Below are positions 37,366-47,107 of a stretch of 64,000 nt of DNA, piece after piece (the stretch's first letter is position 1; the number at the start of each line of letters is the position of its first letter). The stretch is from Rivibacter sp049446155. GTDB taxonomy: Bacteria; Pseudomonadota; Gammaproteobacteria; Burkholderiales; Burkholderiaceae_C. Position numbers and translations under genes: made by a program. The notes below the pieces were generated by a model. That model ran no database searches, was not told the DNA's origin, and saw only the letters and a list, made by a program, of their open reading frames with translations. Where the stretch lies: assembly GCF_049446155.1 (NCBI RefSeq), contig NZ_JBMSEE010000001.1:496001-560000 (forward strand), in the 5' to 3' direction.

Positions 37366-38363
37366 GCGGCGCCCCCGCCGCAGGCCGCCAGCAGCGCGCG
37401 CTCGCGCTCGGGCGCCAGCCCGGCGCGCCAGCCGTGGCCCTCGCCGCGCGACTGCGCCCACACCAGCGTGTCGCGCACGGTCTCCTCGACCGGCCGGCAG
37501 CTCAGGCCGGCCGAGAAGGCCTTGCGCCCATCGAAGGACTGGAAGCCCGCGTGCAGCGGATCGCTGCGCGGGATCCACAGCGGCAGCTCGGTCCAGGGGG
37601 CAACGCCTGCGGCCAGCAGCCGCGCCTCGTCGACCCATTGCAGCCGCGCGCCGTTGTCGGCCACGCGCGCGCAGGTGCCGAGCAGCTCGCCCATCGTCAG
37701 CGGCTCCTGGGGGCCGACCGCGTTGAAGACGCCGCAGGCGCGCGCCTCGGCGAGGCGCACGATCCACTCGGCGAGGTCGCGCACGTCGACGAACTGCACG
37801 CGCGAGTCGGCCGGCGCCGGCGCCAGCACGTCGCCGCCCCGCGCCAGCCGCGCGGGCCAGTAAGTGAAGCGGTCGGTCGGATCATGGGGCCCGACGATCA
37901 GCCCCGGCCGCACGATCAGCGCGCGCCCGGGCAACGCGGCCTGCACGATGTGCTCGCACTGCGCCTTCAGAGGCCCGTAGGTGTCGCCGTCGATCGTCTC
38001 GTTGGCATGGTCGTCGGGCATCGACAGCGGCGCATGCTCGTCGGCCCCGGGTTCGGGCGCCGCGTACACGGAGACCGACGAGACGAACACGTAGCACTCG
38101 ACCTCGTCGCCGAGCGCCGCGGTCGAGGCGCGCAGCTCGCGCGGCAGGTAGCCGCAGGTGTCGATCACCGCATCCCAGCGGCGGCCGCGCAGGCGCTCGA
38201 GGTCGGTGTTGCGGTCGCCGAGGATCTCCTCGACCTGCGGCAGCGGCGGCTCGAGTGCCGTCTTGCCACGATGGAACAGCGTGAGCTTGTGCCGGCGCTC
38301 GAGCGCGGCGTCGACCAACGCCCGCCCGAGGAAACGGGTGCCACCGAGGATCAGCAAGTGCAT
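37362..38363 (-). CDS. NAD-dependent epimerase/dehydratase (SDR)
   Basis: This 333-residue protein of the extended short-chain dehydrogenase superfamily starts HLLILGGTRFLGRALVDAAL, a GxxGxxG dinucleotide-binding motif. It contains FVSSVSVYA and the active-site YGPLKAQCE (Tyr-x3-Lys), then the sugar-side phrase IVRPGLIVGPHDPTDRFTYW. It resembles isoflavone-reductase or nucleoside-sugar epimerase types; the substrate is not evident. It has a GGAGGG ribosome site and starts the two-gene unit with the GFA protein, opposite trhO. Confidence 0.8.
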   Translation of the reverse strand: MHLLILGGTRFLGRALVDAALERRHKLTLFHRGKTALEPPLPQVEEILGDRNTDLERLRGRRWDAVIDTCGYLPRELRASTAALGDEVECYVFVSSVSVYAAPEPGADEHAPLSMPDDHANETIDGDTYGPLKAQCEHIVQAALPGRALIVRPGLIVGPHDPTDRFTYWPARLARGGDVLAPAPADSRVQFVDVRDLAEWIVRLAEARACGVFNAVGPQEPLTMGELLGTCARVADNGARLQWVDEARLLAAGVAPWTELPLWIPRSDPLHAGFQSFDGRKAFSAGLSCRPVEETVRDTLVWAQSRGEGHGWRAGLAPERERALLAACGGGAA

Positions 38364-38477
38364 GGGGCCCTCCACCGGCGCTTCGGCGCGCCGGCTGCCG
38401 TGGAGGCGCCAACAGTAGCGGCGGCGCACGCCGGGCGCAAGAGCGAAGGCCGCACGCCTCCTAAAATCTCGACCCCC

Positions 38478-39215
38478 ATGACCGACGTGCTCAACATCGC
38501 CGCCTACAAGTTCGTTGCCCTCGACGAACTGCCCGCGCTGCGCCAGCGCCTGCTCGACGCCGCTTCGGCGAGCGCGCTGCGCGGCACGATCCTGCTGGCC
38601 GAAGAAGGCATCAACCTGTTTCTCGCCGGCGATGCGGCGGCGGTGCGCGACTTCGTCGCGGCCGAGCTGCGCGGCGACCCACGCTTCGCCGATCTCGAGG
38701 TCAAGGAGAGCTGGAGCGCCGCGACGCCGTTTCGCCGCCTGCGCGTGCGCATCAAGCGCGAGATCATCCGCATGGACCGCCCGGCCATCCGCCCCGCGGC
38801 GGGACGCGCGCCGGCCGTCGATGCCGCCACGCTCGCGCGCTGGCTCGACGCCGGGCGCGACGATGCCGGACGCGAGCTGGTGATGCTCGACACGCGCAAC
38901 GGCTTCGAGGTCGACGCCGGGCGCTTTCGCGGCGCCCTCGACTGGCGGCTCTCGCGCTTCGGCGAGTTTCCCGCCGCGCTCGAAGCGCATGCCGCTTCGC
39001 TGCGCGGCAAGACCGTCGTGAGCTACTGCACCGGCGGCATCCGCTGCGAAAAGGCCGCGCTGCTGATGCGGGAGCAAGGCCTGGAGCACGTGCTGCAGCT
39101 CGACGGCGGCATCCTCAGGTACTTCGAGCAGGTCGGCGGGCGGCACTTCGACGGCGAGTGCTTCGTGTTCGACCAGCGCGTCGCGCTCGACGAGCGGCTC
39201 GCGCCGGCCGGCTGA
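38478..39215 (+). CDS. trhO: tRNA uridine(34) hydroxylase TrhO (rhodanese-type)
   Basis: This 245-residue protein matches TrhO/YceA, which introduces 5-hydroxyuridine at the wobble base of some tRNAs using O2. The N-terminal domain contains GTILLAEEGINLFLAG, and IKREIIRM marks the hinge. The rhodanese-like domain carries LDTRNGFEV and the active-site loop YCTGGIRCEKA with Cys184. It is shorter than E. coli TrhO because it lacks the C-terminal zinc-like extension, as is usual in betaproteobacteria. A TAAAAT hexamer ends 10 nt before the ATG. Confidence 0.88.
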   Translation: MTDVLNIAAYKFVALDELPALRQRLLDAASASALRGTILLAEEGINLFLAGDAAAVRDFVAAELRGDPRFADLEVKESWSAATPFRRLRVRIKREIIRMDRPAIRPAAGRAPAVDAATLARWLDAGRDDAGRELVMLDTRNGFEVDAGRFRGALDWRLSRFGEFPAALEAHAASLRGKTVVSYCTGGIRCEKAALLMREQGLEHVLQLDGGILRYFEQVGGRHFDGECFVFDQRVALDERLAPAG

Positions 39216-39232
39216 GCGTCTTCGATGTCAAG

Positions 39233-40558
39233 ATGCGGGCCGTGAGCAAGGACAACCCTTCCCTGACCCGCCGCACCGCCTTGCGCCTGGCCGCCGCCAG
39301 CCCGCTGGCCGGCCTGGGCGGCGCCGCGCGCGCGTCCGATGTGCAGGCCGCGGCCGCGCCGGCGGCGGGCGTCTCGCACGCCGGCATCGCGGTGCCCATC
39401 GGCGGCGCGCTCAAGTTCAGCAACACCGAAGTCTGGGCGCGGCTGGTGCAGCTCACCGGCGGGGCCGGTTCGGGCTGGGTCGTGCTGCCCACGGCCGCCG
39501 GCCGGCCGCAGCGTGTCGCGGTCGGCATCGCGAACGCGCTGATGCGCGAAGGCGCGCAAGTCGAGGTCCTGCCCGTCGCGCCGAGCTGGCCGGACGTGGA
39601 CCTCGCCCAGGCGGTGCGCGACCCGCGTATCGTCGAGGAAGTGCGCAACGCCCAGGGCGTGTTCTTCTCCGGCGGTGCCCAGGAGCGCATCACCTCGACA
39701 CTCGCCCCTGACGGCGGCAGCACGCCCTTGCTCGACGCGATCCGCGAGCTGCAGCTGCGCGGCGGCGTCGTCGCCGGCACCAGCGCCGGGGCCGCGGTGA
39801 TGAGCAGCACGATGATCCGCGACGCGCAGGACAACCTGCGCGTGCTCAAGGCCGGCGCGCGCATGGGCCGCGAGATCGATCACGGGCTGGGCTTCATCGG
39901 CCATGAGCTGTTCATTGACCAGCACTTCCTCAAGCGCGGGCGCATCGGCCGCATCATCCCGGTGATGTGGCAGCAAGGCCTGCGGCTCGGCCTGGGCATC
40001 GACGAGAACACCGCCGCAATCATCGAAGGCAGCGAGATCGAGATCATTGGCGGCAAGGGCGCCCTGCTGGTCGACCTGACGCACGCCCGGCACGATCCGT
40101 CGCTGCCGGCCTTCAACCTGCGCGGCGCGCGCCTGAGCTACCTCGACCGCGGCGACCGCCATGACCTCGCCACCGGCGTCACGACACCGTCGCCGCAGAA
40201 ACTCACCGAGCCGGTGATCGACGCCTCCCGCGCGGACTTCAAGCCCTACCACCAGCGCGCGCCCTTCTACACCGACATGCTGGGCGACTCGACCATCGTC
40301 AACGCGATGGGCAACCTGATCGACAACCGCGACAGCGAGCTCTACGGGCTGGCCTTCGACGGCCGCGCGCTGCGCCAGGCCGCCAGCGAGGCCGACGCGG
40401 CGCTCGGCTTCGAGTTCCGCCTCTACCGTGGCCCGGACAGCCGCGGCTGGTACACCGGCGCCTTCGGCGGCGAGGACTACACCGTGGTCAATCTCTACCT
40501 CGACATCACGCCGGTGCGCATGGGTCGCCCGTTCTACCGGCCGCTGACCTCCACCTGA
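39233..40558 (+). CDS. Exported cyanophycinase-like peptidase (S51)
   Basis: This 441-residue protein belongs to the S51 serine peptidases. It has a twin-arginine-type export signal (LTRRTALRLAAASPLAGLGG). The nucleophile Ser184 is in VVAGTSAGAAVM, with VFFSGGAQERIT, GHELFIDQHF and LGLGIDENTA as the other family blocks. Cyanophycinases cut the Asp-Arg polymer cyanophycin to beta-Asp-Arg dipeptides. An exported one would act on external cyanophycin, like the CphE type. The polar amino acid importer just downstream fits uptake of the released products. Start choice is uncertain: the GTG at 39242 is an alternative and neither has a clear ribosome site. Confidence 0.8.
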   Translation: MRAVSKDNPSLTRRTALRLAAASPLAGLGGAARASDVQAAAAPAAGVSHAGIAVPIGGALKFSNTEVWARLVQLTGGAGSGWVVLPTAAGRPQRVAVGIANALMREGAQVEVLPVAPSWPDVDLAQAVRDPRIVEEVRNAQGVFFSGGAQERITSTLAPDGGSTPLLDAIRELQLRGGVVAGTSAGAAVMSSTMIRDAQDNLRVLKAGARMGREIDHGLGFIGHELFIDQHFLKRGRIGRIIPVMWQQGLRLGLGIDENTAAIIEGSEIEIIGGKGALLVDLTHARHDPSLPAFNLRGARLSYLDRGDRHDLATGVTTPSPQKLTEPVIDASRADFKPYHQRAPFYTDMLGDSTIVNAMGNLIDNRDSELYGLAFDGRALRQAASEADAALGFEFRLYRGPDSRGWYTGAFGGEDYTVVNLYLDITPVRMGRPFYRPLTST

Positions 40559-40575
40559 GCCGCACCCGAGCCGCC

Positions 40576-41373
40576 ATGCAAAGACGCCTGCTGATCGCCC
40601 TCGCCTCCCTGCTCGTCCTGGCCGGCACCGGCGGACATGCCGCCGACGGCCCCACGCGGCTGCGCATCGGCGTCGAAGGCGCCTATCCGCCGTTCTCCGA
40701 GGTCGGCCCCGACGGCAAGCTCAAGGGCTTCGACATCGACATCGCCAACGCGCTGTGCGCGCGGATGAAGGCGCAGTGCAGTCTGGTGCAGCAGGACTTC
40801 GACGGCATGATCCCCGCGCTTGCGGCGCGCAAGTTCGACGCCATCATCGCCTCGATGTCGATCACGCCCGAGCGCCAGAAGCAGGTGCTGTTCACCGACA
40901 AGTACTACCAGACCCCGGCGCGCCTGGTCGCCAAGGCCGGCGCAGGCTTCGAGACCACGCCGGCGGGCCTGAAGGGCAAGCGCATCGGCGTGCAGCGCTC
41001 GACCATCCACGACCGCTACGCGACCGACAAGTTCATCGGCGCCGAGATCGTGCGCTACACCAAGCAAGACGAGGTCTACCTCGATCTCGCGGCCGGGCGC
41101 ATCGACGCGGCGCTGGCCGACTCGATCGCCACCGAGGTCGGCCTCCTGAAGACGCCGCAGGGCAAGGGCTTCGCGTTCTTCGGGCCGCTCTACACCGAGC
41201 CGAGCTACTTCGGCATCGGCGCGGGCATCGCGCTGCGCAAGTCGGACACCGCGCTGGCGGCGCGCTTCAACGACGCGCTGCGCGCGATCCGCGCCGACGG
41301 CACGTACCAGAAGATCGCCGAGCGCTACTTCAACTTCGATGTGTACGGCGATCCGCCGGCCACCGGGAAATAG
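40576..41373 (+). CDS. Polar (basic) amino acid ABC transporter binding protein
   Basis: This 265-residue periplasmic binding protein has a signal peptide (LLIALASLLVLAGTGGHA). The family-3 fold follows: LRIGVEGAYPPFSEVGPDGKLKGFDIDIANAL, FDGMIPALAARKFDAIIASMSITPERQKQVLFT, and the hinge block GKRIGVQRSTIHDRY. This matches the HisJ/ArgT/lysine-arginine-ornithine type. Its TAG stop codon is the first three bases of the 177-nt palindrome. The gene starts 17 nt after the cyanophycinase gene and leads the importer operon. Confidence 0.88.
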   Translation: MQRRLLIALASLLVLAGTGGHAADGPTRLRIGVEGAYPPFSEVGPDGKLKGFDIDIANALCARMKAQCSLVQQDFDGMIPALAARKFDAIIASMSITPERQKQVLFTDKYYQTPARLVAKAGAGFETTPAGLKGKRIGVQRSTIHDRYATDKFIGAEIVRYTKQDEVYLDLAAGRIDAALADSIATEVGLLKTPQGKGFAFFGPLYTEPSYFGIGAGIALRKSDTALAARFNDALRAIRADGTYQKIAERYFNFDVYGDPPATGK

Positions 41374-41547
41374 GGCCTGTTGACGCTATGGGAGGGCTCG
41401 CGTGACTCAGCAAAGGGCCGGGGCAGGCGGGCCGCAGGGCCGTGTTGCGCGCTCGTTGCGTGCAGCCAGCACGCGGCCTCGCGCGCGCCTTGCCCTGCGG
41501 CCCGCCTGCCCCCGGCGCGAGCCCTCCCATAGCGTTGACAGGCCCTA
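41371..41547. repeat. 177-nt imperfect palindrome between binding-protein and permease genes
   Basis: The outer arms 41371-41402 and 41516-41547 match at 30 of 32 positions in inverted orientation, and the two mismatches become G-U wobbles in RNA. The inner arms 41418-41440 and 41492-41515 pair with a single bulge. The stem includes the stop codon of the binding protein and ends one base before the GTG start of the permease. No transposase or similar copy lies elsewhere in the window. Confidence 0.85.
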
Positions 41548-42237
41548 GTGCTGCACGGTTACACCGCGTCGCTGCTCGAAGGCGCCGCGCTGACGCTCGG
41601 CGTCGCGCTGTCCTCGCTGGCGATCGCGGTCGCCCTCGGCCTGGCGGGCGCCAGCGCCAAGCTCTCGCGCTCGCGCGCGGCCGGCGCCCTCGCCTCGCTC
41701 TACACCACCGTGATGCGCGGCGTGCCCGACCTGGTGCTGATGCTGCTGGTGTTCTTCGGCGGCCAGCTCGCGGTCAACGAGATCGCCGCGCGCGTCGGCC
41801 ACGAGGACTACATCGACGTCGATCCCTTCGTTGCCGGCGTGCTCACGATCGGCTTCATCTTCGGCGCCTACCTGACCGAGACCTTCCGTGGCGCCTTCCT
41901 CGCGGTGCCCGCGGGCCAGCGCGAGGCGGCGCTGGCCTTCGGCATGACGCGCTGGCAGTCGCTCGCGCATGTCGAGCTGCCGCAGATGCTGCGCCATGCG
42001 CTGCCGGCGCTGTCGAACAACTGGCTGGTGCTGCTCAAGAGCACCGCGATCGTCTCGGTGATCGGCCTGAACGACATGATGCAGCGCGCCGGCCACGCCG
42101 CCGGCGCGACGCGCGAGCCCTTCGTCTTCTATGGCGCGGTGGCCCTGCTCTACCTCGCGATGACCTCGCTGTCGGAGCTGGGGTTCGCGTGGCTGGGCCG
42201 GCGCGTGGCGGTCGGCACGCGGAGCGCGGCGCCATGA
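41548..42237 (+). CDS. Polar amino acid ABC transporter permease (HisQ-like)
   Basis: This 229-residue membrane protein has about five membrane helices. The coupling loop is in YLTETFRGAFLAVPAGQREAALAFGMTRWQS, the EAA-type segment that docks to the ATPase. It fits HisQ-type permeases, one of two per importer. Its GTG start lies directly after the 177-nt palindrome, and no Shine-Dalgarno sequence is visible outside the hairpin, so its translation is probably reduced. The stop overlaps the next permease start by 4 nt. Confidence 0.88.
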   Translation: MLHGYTASLLEGAALTLGVALSSLAIAVALGLAGASAKLSRSRAAGALASLYTTVMRGVPDLVLMLLVFFGGQLAVNEIAARVGHEDYIDVDPFVAGVLTIGFIFGAYLTETFRGAFLAVPAGQREAALAFGMTRWQSLAHVELPQMLRHALPALSNNWLVLLKSTAIVSVIGLNDMMQRAGHAAGATREPFVFYGAVALLYLAMTSLSELGFAWLGRRVAVGTRSAAP

Positions 42238-42915
42238 ACTTCGAGGCGATCGCGCAGAGCTGGCCGCTCTATCTCGCCGGCCTGGCGACGACGGCCTGGC
42301 TGCTGCTCGCCGCGCTGGTGATCGGCGGCGTGGCCGCGCTGCCGCTTTCGCTGCTGCGCGTCGCGCCGCAGCGCTGGCTGCACGGCCCGGTCTGGCTGTT
42401 CACCTACGTGATCCGCGGCACGCCCTTGCTCGTGCAGCTGTTCATCATCTACTACGGCCTCGCGCAGTTCGCCTTCGTGCGTGAGAGCTTTGCCTGGCCG
42501 TGGCTGCAGTCCGCGGCGTTCTGCGCCGTGCTCGCGTTCGCGATCAACACCTGCGCCTACACGACCGAGATCCTGGCCGGCGCGATCAAGGCGCTGCCGG
42601 CCGGCGAGATCGAGGCGGCGCGTGCCTTCGGCATGTCGCGCCGGGTCGTTCTCAGGCGCATCGTGCTGCCGGCCGCGCTGCGCCGATCGATCCCGGCCTA
42701 CGGCAACGAGGTGATCCTGATGCTGCACGGCACCTCGCTGGCCAGCGTCGTCACGCTGCTCGATCTCACCGGCGTCGCGCGCGAGGTCAACTCGCGCCAC
42801 TACCTGCCGTTCGAGGCCTTCGTGACCGCCGGCGCGATCTACCTCGCGGTGACGCTGGCGCTGGTGGGCCTGCTGCGCCTGGCCGAGCGGCGATGGCTCG
42901 CCCCGATCACTCGCC

Positions 42916-42923
<8 letters not shown>
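42234..42923 (+). CDS. Polar amino acid ABC transporter permease (HisM-like)
   Basis: This 229-residue second permease has the same topology and the coupling-loop phrase TTEILAGAIKALPAGEIEAARAFGMSRR, preceded by FTYVIRGTPLLVQLFIIYYG, the conserved HisM/GlnP motif. It should pair with the upstream permease to form the transport channel for a basic or polar amino acid. It overlaps the preceding gene by 4 nt (ATGA) and the ATPase gene by 8 nt, so the three membrane-complex genes are tightly coupled. Confidence 0.88.
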
Positions 42924-43692
<769 letters not shown>

Positions 43693-44403
43693 TCAGTCGG
43701 TCATCAACCGGTACCCGACGCCCAGCTCGGTGAGCAGGTGCTTCGGCCGCGCCGGCTCGGCCTCGAGCTTGCGGCGCAGGTTGGCGACAACGATGCGCGC
43801 GTAGTGCGTCTGCTCGTCGTAGGCCTTGCCCCAGACCTCGCGCAGCAGCTGGCGCTGCGTGACCACCCGGCCGGCGTTGGCGACCAGCACGCCCAGGAGG
43901 CGGTACTCGGTGGGCGTGAGGTGGACTTCTTCGCCGCCGCGCGTGATACGGCGCGCGGCGAGGTCGACCTCCACATCGCCGAAGCGCACCAGCGAGGATT
44001 CGTCGGCGCTGCCGCCCTGCGATCGCCAGCGGCGCAGTTGCGCCCGCGTGCGCGCCAGCAGCTCGCCGACGCCGAAGGGCTTGGTCAGGTAGTCGTCGGC
44101 GCCGGCATCGAGCGCGGCGACCTTGTCGTCCTCGCGGTCGCGCGCCGACAGCACGATCACCGGCACCCCCGACCAGCCGCGCAGCTCGCGCACCAGGCCC
44201 AGGCCGTCGCCGTCGGGCAGGCCGAGATCGAGGATCACGAGGTCGGGCCGGCGCGTGCCGGACTCGATCAGCCCGCGCTCGCGCGTCGGGGCTTCGGCGA
44301 CCTGCCAGCCCTCGGACTCGAGCGCGAGGCGCACGAAGCGGCGGATCTGCGCGTCGTCCTCGACGATCAGGGCCACCGGGTGGTCGTGTTGCGCGTCGAT
44401 CAT
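43693..44403 (-). CDS. kdpE: Response regulator KdpE
   Basis: This 236-residue OmpR-family regulator receives phosphate from KdpD and activates kdpFABC. The receiver domain has the acidic pocket VEDDAQ and phospho-acceptor Asp59 in DLVILDLGLPDGDGL. The C-terminal winged helix holds LTPTEYRLLGVLVANAGRVVT, followed by a recognition region around QTHYARIVVANLRRKLE. It lies 3 nt after kdpD. A tandem CTTTACG pair upstream of the kdp operon is a candidate binding site. Confidence 0.95.
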   Translation of the reverse strand: MIDAQHDHPVALIVEDDAQIRRFVRLALESEGWQVAEAPTRERGLIESGTRRPDLVILDLGLPDGDGLGLVRELRGWSGVPVIVLSARDREDDKVAALDAGADDYLTKPFGVGELLARTRAQLRRWRSQGGSADESSLVRFGDVEVDLAARRITRGGEEVHLTPTEYRLLGVLVANAGRVVTQRQLLREVWGKAYDEQTHYARIVVANLRRKLEAEPARPKHLLTELGVGYRLMTD

Positions 44404-44406
44404 GAC

Positions 44407-47100
44407 TCAAGTATCGGCGGCGAGCTCGGGCGGGCGCTCCGGCGCCTCGCCCAGCGGCAGCCAGAAGCGGAACTCGGCGCCGCCGCCGGCGCGCTGCTGC
44501 GCCTCGATGCCGCCGCCGTGGGCCTCGACGATCGTGCGCGCGATTGCAAGCCCGAGTCCCACGCCTGGCGTCGACGACTCGGACGCACCGCGCGTGAACG
44601 CCTCGAAGATCGCGGCTTCGCGCCCCGGCGGCACGCCTGGGCCCCGATCGCGCACCGAGACCACGAGCCGCTGCGGCGACTCGAGCTGCGCCGCCACCTC
44701 GATCTCGCTGCCGGGCGGCGTGTACTTGCTGGCGTTCTCGAGCAGGTTGGCGATCACGCGCTCGACCAGCACGGCGTCCAGCTGCACGAGGGGCAGGTCG
44801 GCGGGCAGCGCCAGGCGCAGCGGCCGGCCTTCGAGAGCGCTGCCGAGGGAGCGGATCGCGCTGTCGATCACCTCCTCGATCGCGACCCAGTCGCGCTTGA
44901 GGCGCAGCGCGCCGCCTTGCAGGCGCGCCATGTCCAGCAGGTTGTGCACCAGGGTCTGCATCTGCCGGCCGGCGGCCACCAGTCCCTGCGCCATCTCGCG
45001 CTGCGCCGGCGCGAGCGCCGCATCGCCGGCCTGCAACGTCTCGGCCAGCCCGACGATCGAGGTCAGCGGCGTGCGCAGGTCGTGCGACAGCGCCGACAGC
45101 AGCGAGTTGCGCAGCCGCTCGCCTTCCATCTGCAGCGTGGTGCGCTGCGCCACCTCGACGTAGTGCAGCCGCTCGACCGAGATCGCCAGCAGCGATGCGC
45201 AGGTCTCGATCAGCCGGCGCTGCTCGGGGATCTGCAGCCGGCTCGCGCTGCGCCGCGGTTGCACCGCCAGCACGCCGCGCACGCGCATCGGCGCCTTCAA
45301 CGGCAGGTAGAGCACCGGGCTGCCCGGCAGCGTGTCGGTGGCAAAGCCGGCGGGCTCGCCGCGGTCGTGGCTCCAGCGCGCGATGTCGGCGTCGAGCGCG
45401 GCCGGCAGCTCGGGCGCGGGCAGCGGCGCGCCGAGGCGGTCGTCGTCGCCCGCGAGCAGCAAGGCGCCCTGCGCGTCGAACTCGGCCTCGACGAAGCGCC
45501 CCGCGATCTCGGCCACCTGCTCCGGCAAAAGCGCCGCCGACAGGTCGCGCGACATCTCGTACAGCGCACGCGCGCGCTGTTCGCGACGCGTCGCGACGCG
45601 CGCCTGGTAGGTCAGGTTGGCGGTGGTCTGGCCGATCACCAGCGCGACGACCAGCATCACCGCGAAGGTCAGCACGTACTGCACGTCGCTGACCGCGAGC
45701 GAGAAGCGCGGCGGCACGAAGAAGAAGTCGAACACGCCCACGCTCAGGAAAGCCGCCATCACTGCCGGCCCGCGGCCATAGCGCACCGCGACGATCACCA
45801 CCGCGAGCAGGAACAGCATTACCAGGTTGACCAGCTCGAACAGCGGCAGCAGCGGCGTGGCCAGCAGCGCCGCGGCGCCGCAGATCGCGGCGCTGGCGAA
45901 GTAAGTGCGCCAGCGGATGCCGGTGGGCGACGCCTCGACGCCGGCCGCCGGCCTGCTCTCGCTGCCGGGCGCGCGGGCGATCTGCACGACATCGAGGTCG
46001 CCCGCCGCGGCCGCGAGCCGCGCGGCGAGCGGCGGCTTCCACGGCCAGCGCCTGCGGCCGCTGCGCCCCACGACCAGGCGCGCGAGGTTGTGCGCGCGCG
46101 CGTAGCGCACCAGCGTGGCCGCGACGTCATCGCCGGCCGGCGTGTCGGTGGTCGCGCCCAGTTCCTGCGCCAGGCGCAGCACGCGCAGGATCGCGTCGCG
46201 CCGCGGCTGCGCCAGGCGCTGAAGCGCCGGCGTCTCGACGTAGACCGCGTGCCACTCGACGTCGAGCTGGCCGGCCAGCCGCGCCGTCGCGCGCACGATC
46301 TTCTCGCCTTGCGCGCCGGGACCCACGCAGGCCAGCAGTGCCTCGCGCGTGGGCCACACGGCCGACACCGAGCGCTCGCGGCGGTAGCTGCGCATTTCGT
46401 CGTCGACGCGATCGGCGGTACGGCGCAGCGCGAGTTCGCGCAGCGCCAGCAGGTTCCCCTTGCGGAAGAAGTTCGCCGCCGCTCGCTCGGCCTGCGGGCC
46501 GAGGTAGACCTTGCCGTCCCTGAGGCGCTGCAGCAGCTCGTCGGGCGGCAGGTCGACGACGACCACCTCGTCGGCCTCGTCGAACACGTGGTCGGGCACG
46601 GTCTCGCCGACGCGCGCGCCGGTGATGCCGCTGACGATGTCGTTCAGGCTCTCGAGATGCTGGACGTTCATCGTCGTCCAGACATCGATACCTGCCCCGA
46701 GCAGCTCGTCGACGTCCTGCCAGCGCTTGGGGTGGCGCGAGCCCGGCGCGTTGCTGTGCGCCAGCTCGTCGACGAGGATCAGCGCCGGCCTGCGCGCCAG
46801 CGCCGCGTCGAGATCGAACTCGTCGAGCAGCCGGTCGCGGTACGCAACCGTTCGGCGCGGCAACAGCGGCATGCCCTCGAGCAGCGCCTCGGTCTCGCGG
46901 CGGCGGTGCGTTTCGATCAGGCCGACCAGCAGGTCGACGCCTTGCGTGCGTGCCGCGCGCGCCGCCGAGAGCATTGCGAAGGTCTTGCCGACGCCGGCGC
47001 TCGCGCCGAAGAAGATCTTGAGGCGGCCGCGGCGCGATTGCGCCTCCTCGGCCTGGACGCGCTCGAGCAGCGCGTCGGGGTCGGGTCGCTGTTCGGTCAT
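44407..47100 (-). CDS. kdpD: Sensor histidine kinase KdpD
   Basis: This 897-residue membrane sensor responds to K+ limitation and osmotic state. An N-terminal KdpD domain carries an ATP-type motif GASAGVGKTF, LVDELAHSNAPGSRHPKRWQDV and VWTTMNVQHLESLND. A universal-stress-type domain follows (about residues 240-370). Four membrane helices come next (about 390-500), then a GAF-type region. The kinase core has its phospho-accepting His at about residue 673 in LSALSHDLRTPLTSI, and the ATPase boxes follow. Full length, so functional. It lies 7 nt after corA, and kdpE follows it. Confidence 0.96.
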   Translation of the reverse strand: MTEQRPDPDALLERVQAEEAQSRRGRLKIFFGASAGVGKTFAMLSAARAARTQGVDLLVGLIETHRRRETEALLEGMPLLPRRTVAYRDRLLDEFDLDAALARRPALILVDELAHSNAPGSRHPKRWQDVDELLGAGIDVWTTMNVQHLESLNDIVSGITGARVGETVPDHVFDEADEVVVVDLPPDELLQRLRDGKVYLGPQAERAAANFFRKGNLLALRELALRRTADRVDDEMRSYRRERSVSAVWPTREALLACVGPGAQGEKIVRATARLAGQLDVEWHAVYVETPALQRLAQPRRDAILRVLRLAQELGATTDTPAGDDVAATLVRYARAHNLARLVVGRSGRRRWPWKPPLAARLAAAAGDLDVVQIARAPGSESRPAAGVEASPTGIRWRTYFASAAICGAAALLATPLLPLFELVNLVMLFLLAVVIVAVRYGRGPAVMAAFLSVGVFDFFFVPPRFSLAVSDVQYVLTFAVMLVVALVIGQTTANLTYQARVATRREQRARALYEMSRDLSAALLPEQVAEIAGRFVEAEFDAQGALLLAGDDDRLGAPLPAPELPAALDADIARWSHDRGEPAGFATDTLPGSPVLYLPLKAPMRVRGVLAVQPRRSASRLQIPEQRRLIETCASLLAISVERLHYVEVAQRTTLQMEGERLRNSLLSALSHDLRTPLTSIVGLAETLQAGDAALAPAQREMAQGLVAAGRQMQTLVHNLLDMARLQGGALRLKRDWVAIEEVIDSAIRSLGSALEGRPLRLALPADLPLVQLDAVLVERVIANLLENASKYTPPGSEIEVAAQLESPQRLVVSVRDRGPGVPPGREAAIFEAFTRGASESSTPGVGLGLAIARTIVEAHGGGIEAQQRAGGGAEFRFWLPLGEAPERPPELAADT

Positions 47101-47107
47101 CTGGGAT

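Noticed and set aside
41371..41547. Palindrome as an insertion sequence with transposase
   Set aside because: The arms and loop hold no convincing reading frame and are only 177 nt; no transposase is present, so at most it is a non-autonomous element.
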